Assembly: GCA_027035765.1 (NCBI GenBank)
Contig: JALVUD010000008.1
Coordinates: 79,542-143,541, forward strand
Source of the DNA: Campylobacteraceae bacterium
Lineage (GTDB): Bacteria; Campylobacterota; Campylobacteria; Campylobacterales; Sulfurovaceae
Direction: 5' to 3'
DNA length: 64,000 bases
Positions within the stretch are counted from its first letter, which is position 1; every line of letters begins with the position of its first letter. This document shows positions 63,932 through 64,000 of this stretch, one piece after another. Made by a program: the position numbers and the translations under genes. The notes beneath the pieces are model-generated. The model was not told the origin of the DNA. It made no database searches and worked only from the letters and a program-made list of their open reading frames with translations.

Positions 63932-64000
63932 ACGCGTCCACAAACACAGAGAGCTCAACGAAGCGATCTGAGAGAGTGCCCAATGTATGGGACTTGATTT

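Overview
The window comes from a bacterial chromosome of the Campylobacterota (former Epsilonproteobacteria), most like the Sulfurovum/Nitratifractor group. This rests on a two-gene NifS/NifU-type pair that aligns with the Helicobacter proteins, an FqrB-type flavodoxin:quinone reductase, the secG-frr-pyrE and tig-clpP-def-comM gene orders, a free-standing ThiD2-like protein, and extended -10 (TGnTATAAT) promoters. The genus is an inference; no rRNA gene lies in the window. The dnaA/oriC region is included (about 45.7 kb).

Layout. 1-6.9 kb: backbone genes (partial nitrilase-family hydrolase; a four-gene run ending in mobA; a LysR regulator divergent from a YeiH-type transporter; the C-terminal part of comM). 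6.87-33.0 kb: a 26-kb foreign element inserted in comM, bounded by 10-bp inverted repeats. 33.0-36.6 kb: N-terminal part of comM, then def, clpP, tig and divergent folE. 36.7-38.8 kb: a NifS/NifU-like pair in which both proteins have lost their catalytic residues. 39.1-49.1 kb: rhodanese, recJ, pyrG, dnaN, dnaA, oriC, ruvC, fqrB and an L,D-transpeptidase. 49.1-63.6 kb: thyX, dgt, typA, a BaiN-type flavoprotein, a thiamine-binding-type protein, purM, a DUF3300 protein, thrS-infC, pyrE/frr/secG, a BioC-like methyltransferase, a ThiD2-like protein and a Bax-inhibitor-1 family protein. The last 370 bases lead into a near-ideal promoter (TTGACA-17-TATAAT) pointing out of the window.

The inserted element is the most interesting part. 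Three overlapping genes at its right end encode two tyrosine recombinases and a small coiled-coil protein, a set resembling Tn554-type elements. A CI-like S24 repressor sits beside them. The cargo is: (i) a helicase-nuclease plus an Argonaute-like protein lacking the usual PIWI catalytic residues, closely matching in order, size and domains the DdmD/DdmE plasmid-elimination system of Vibrio cholerae; (ii) a type III restriction-modification pair of very different base composition; (iii) a calcineurin-like phosphoesterase and a secreted NUC-type nuclease whose 3' end is cut off at the border of the R-M block; (iv) a VirD4/TraD-like ATPase with an unknown partner, MerR and Xre regulators and several unknown small genes. 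Because the element also breaks comM, which promotes natural transformation, it probably both blocks and degrades incoming DNA.

A second theme is period-7 tandem repeats in backbone intergenic regions (3.35, 3.43, 52.9, 54.2-54.4 and 60.1 kb). They are often interleaved with short perfect hairpins and in three cases supply or abut a stop codon. None was seen inside the element.
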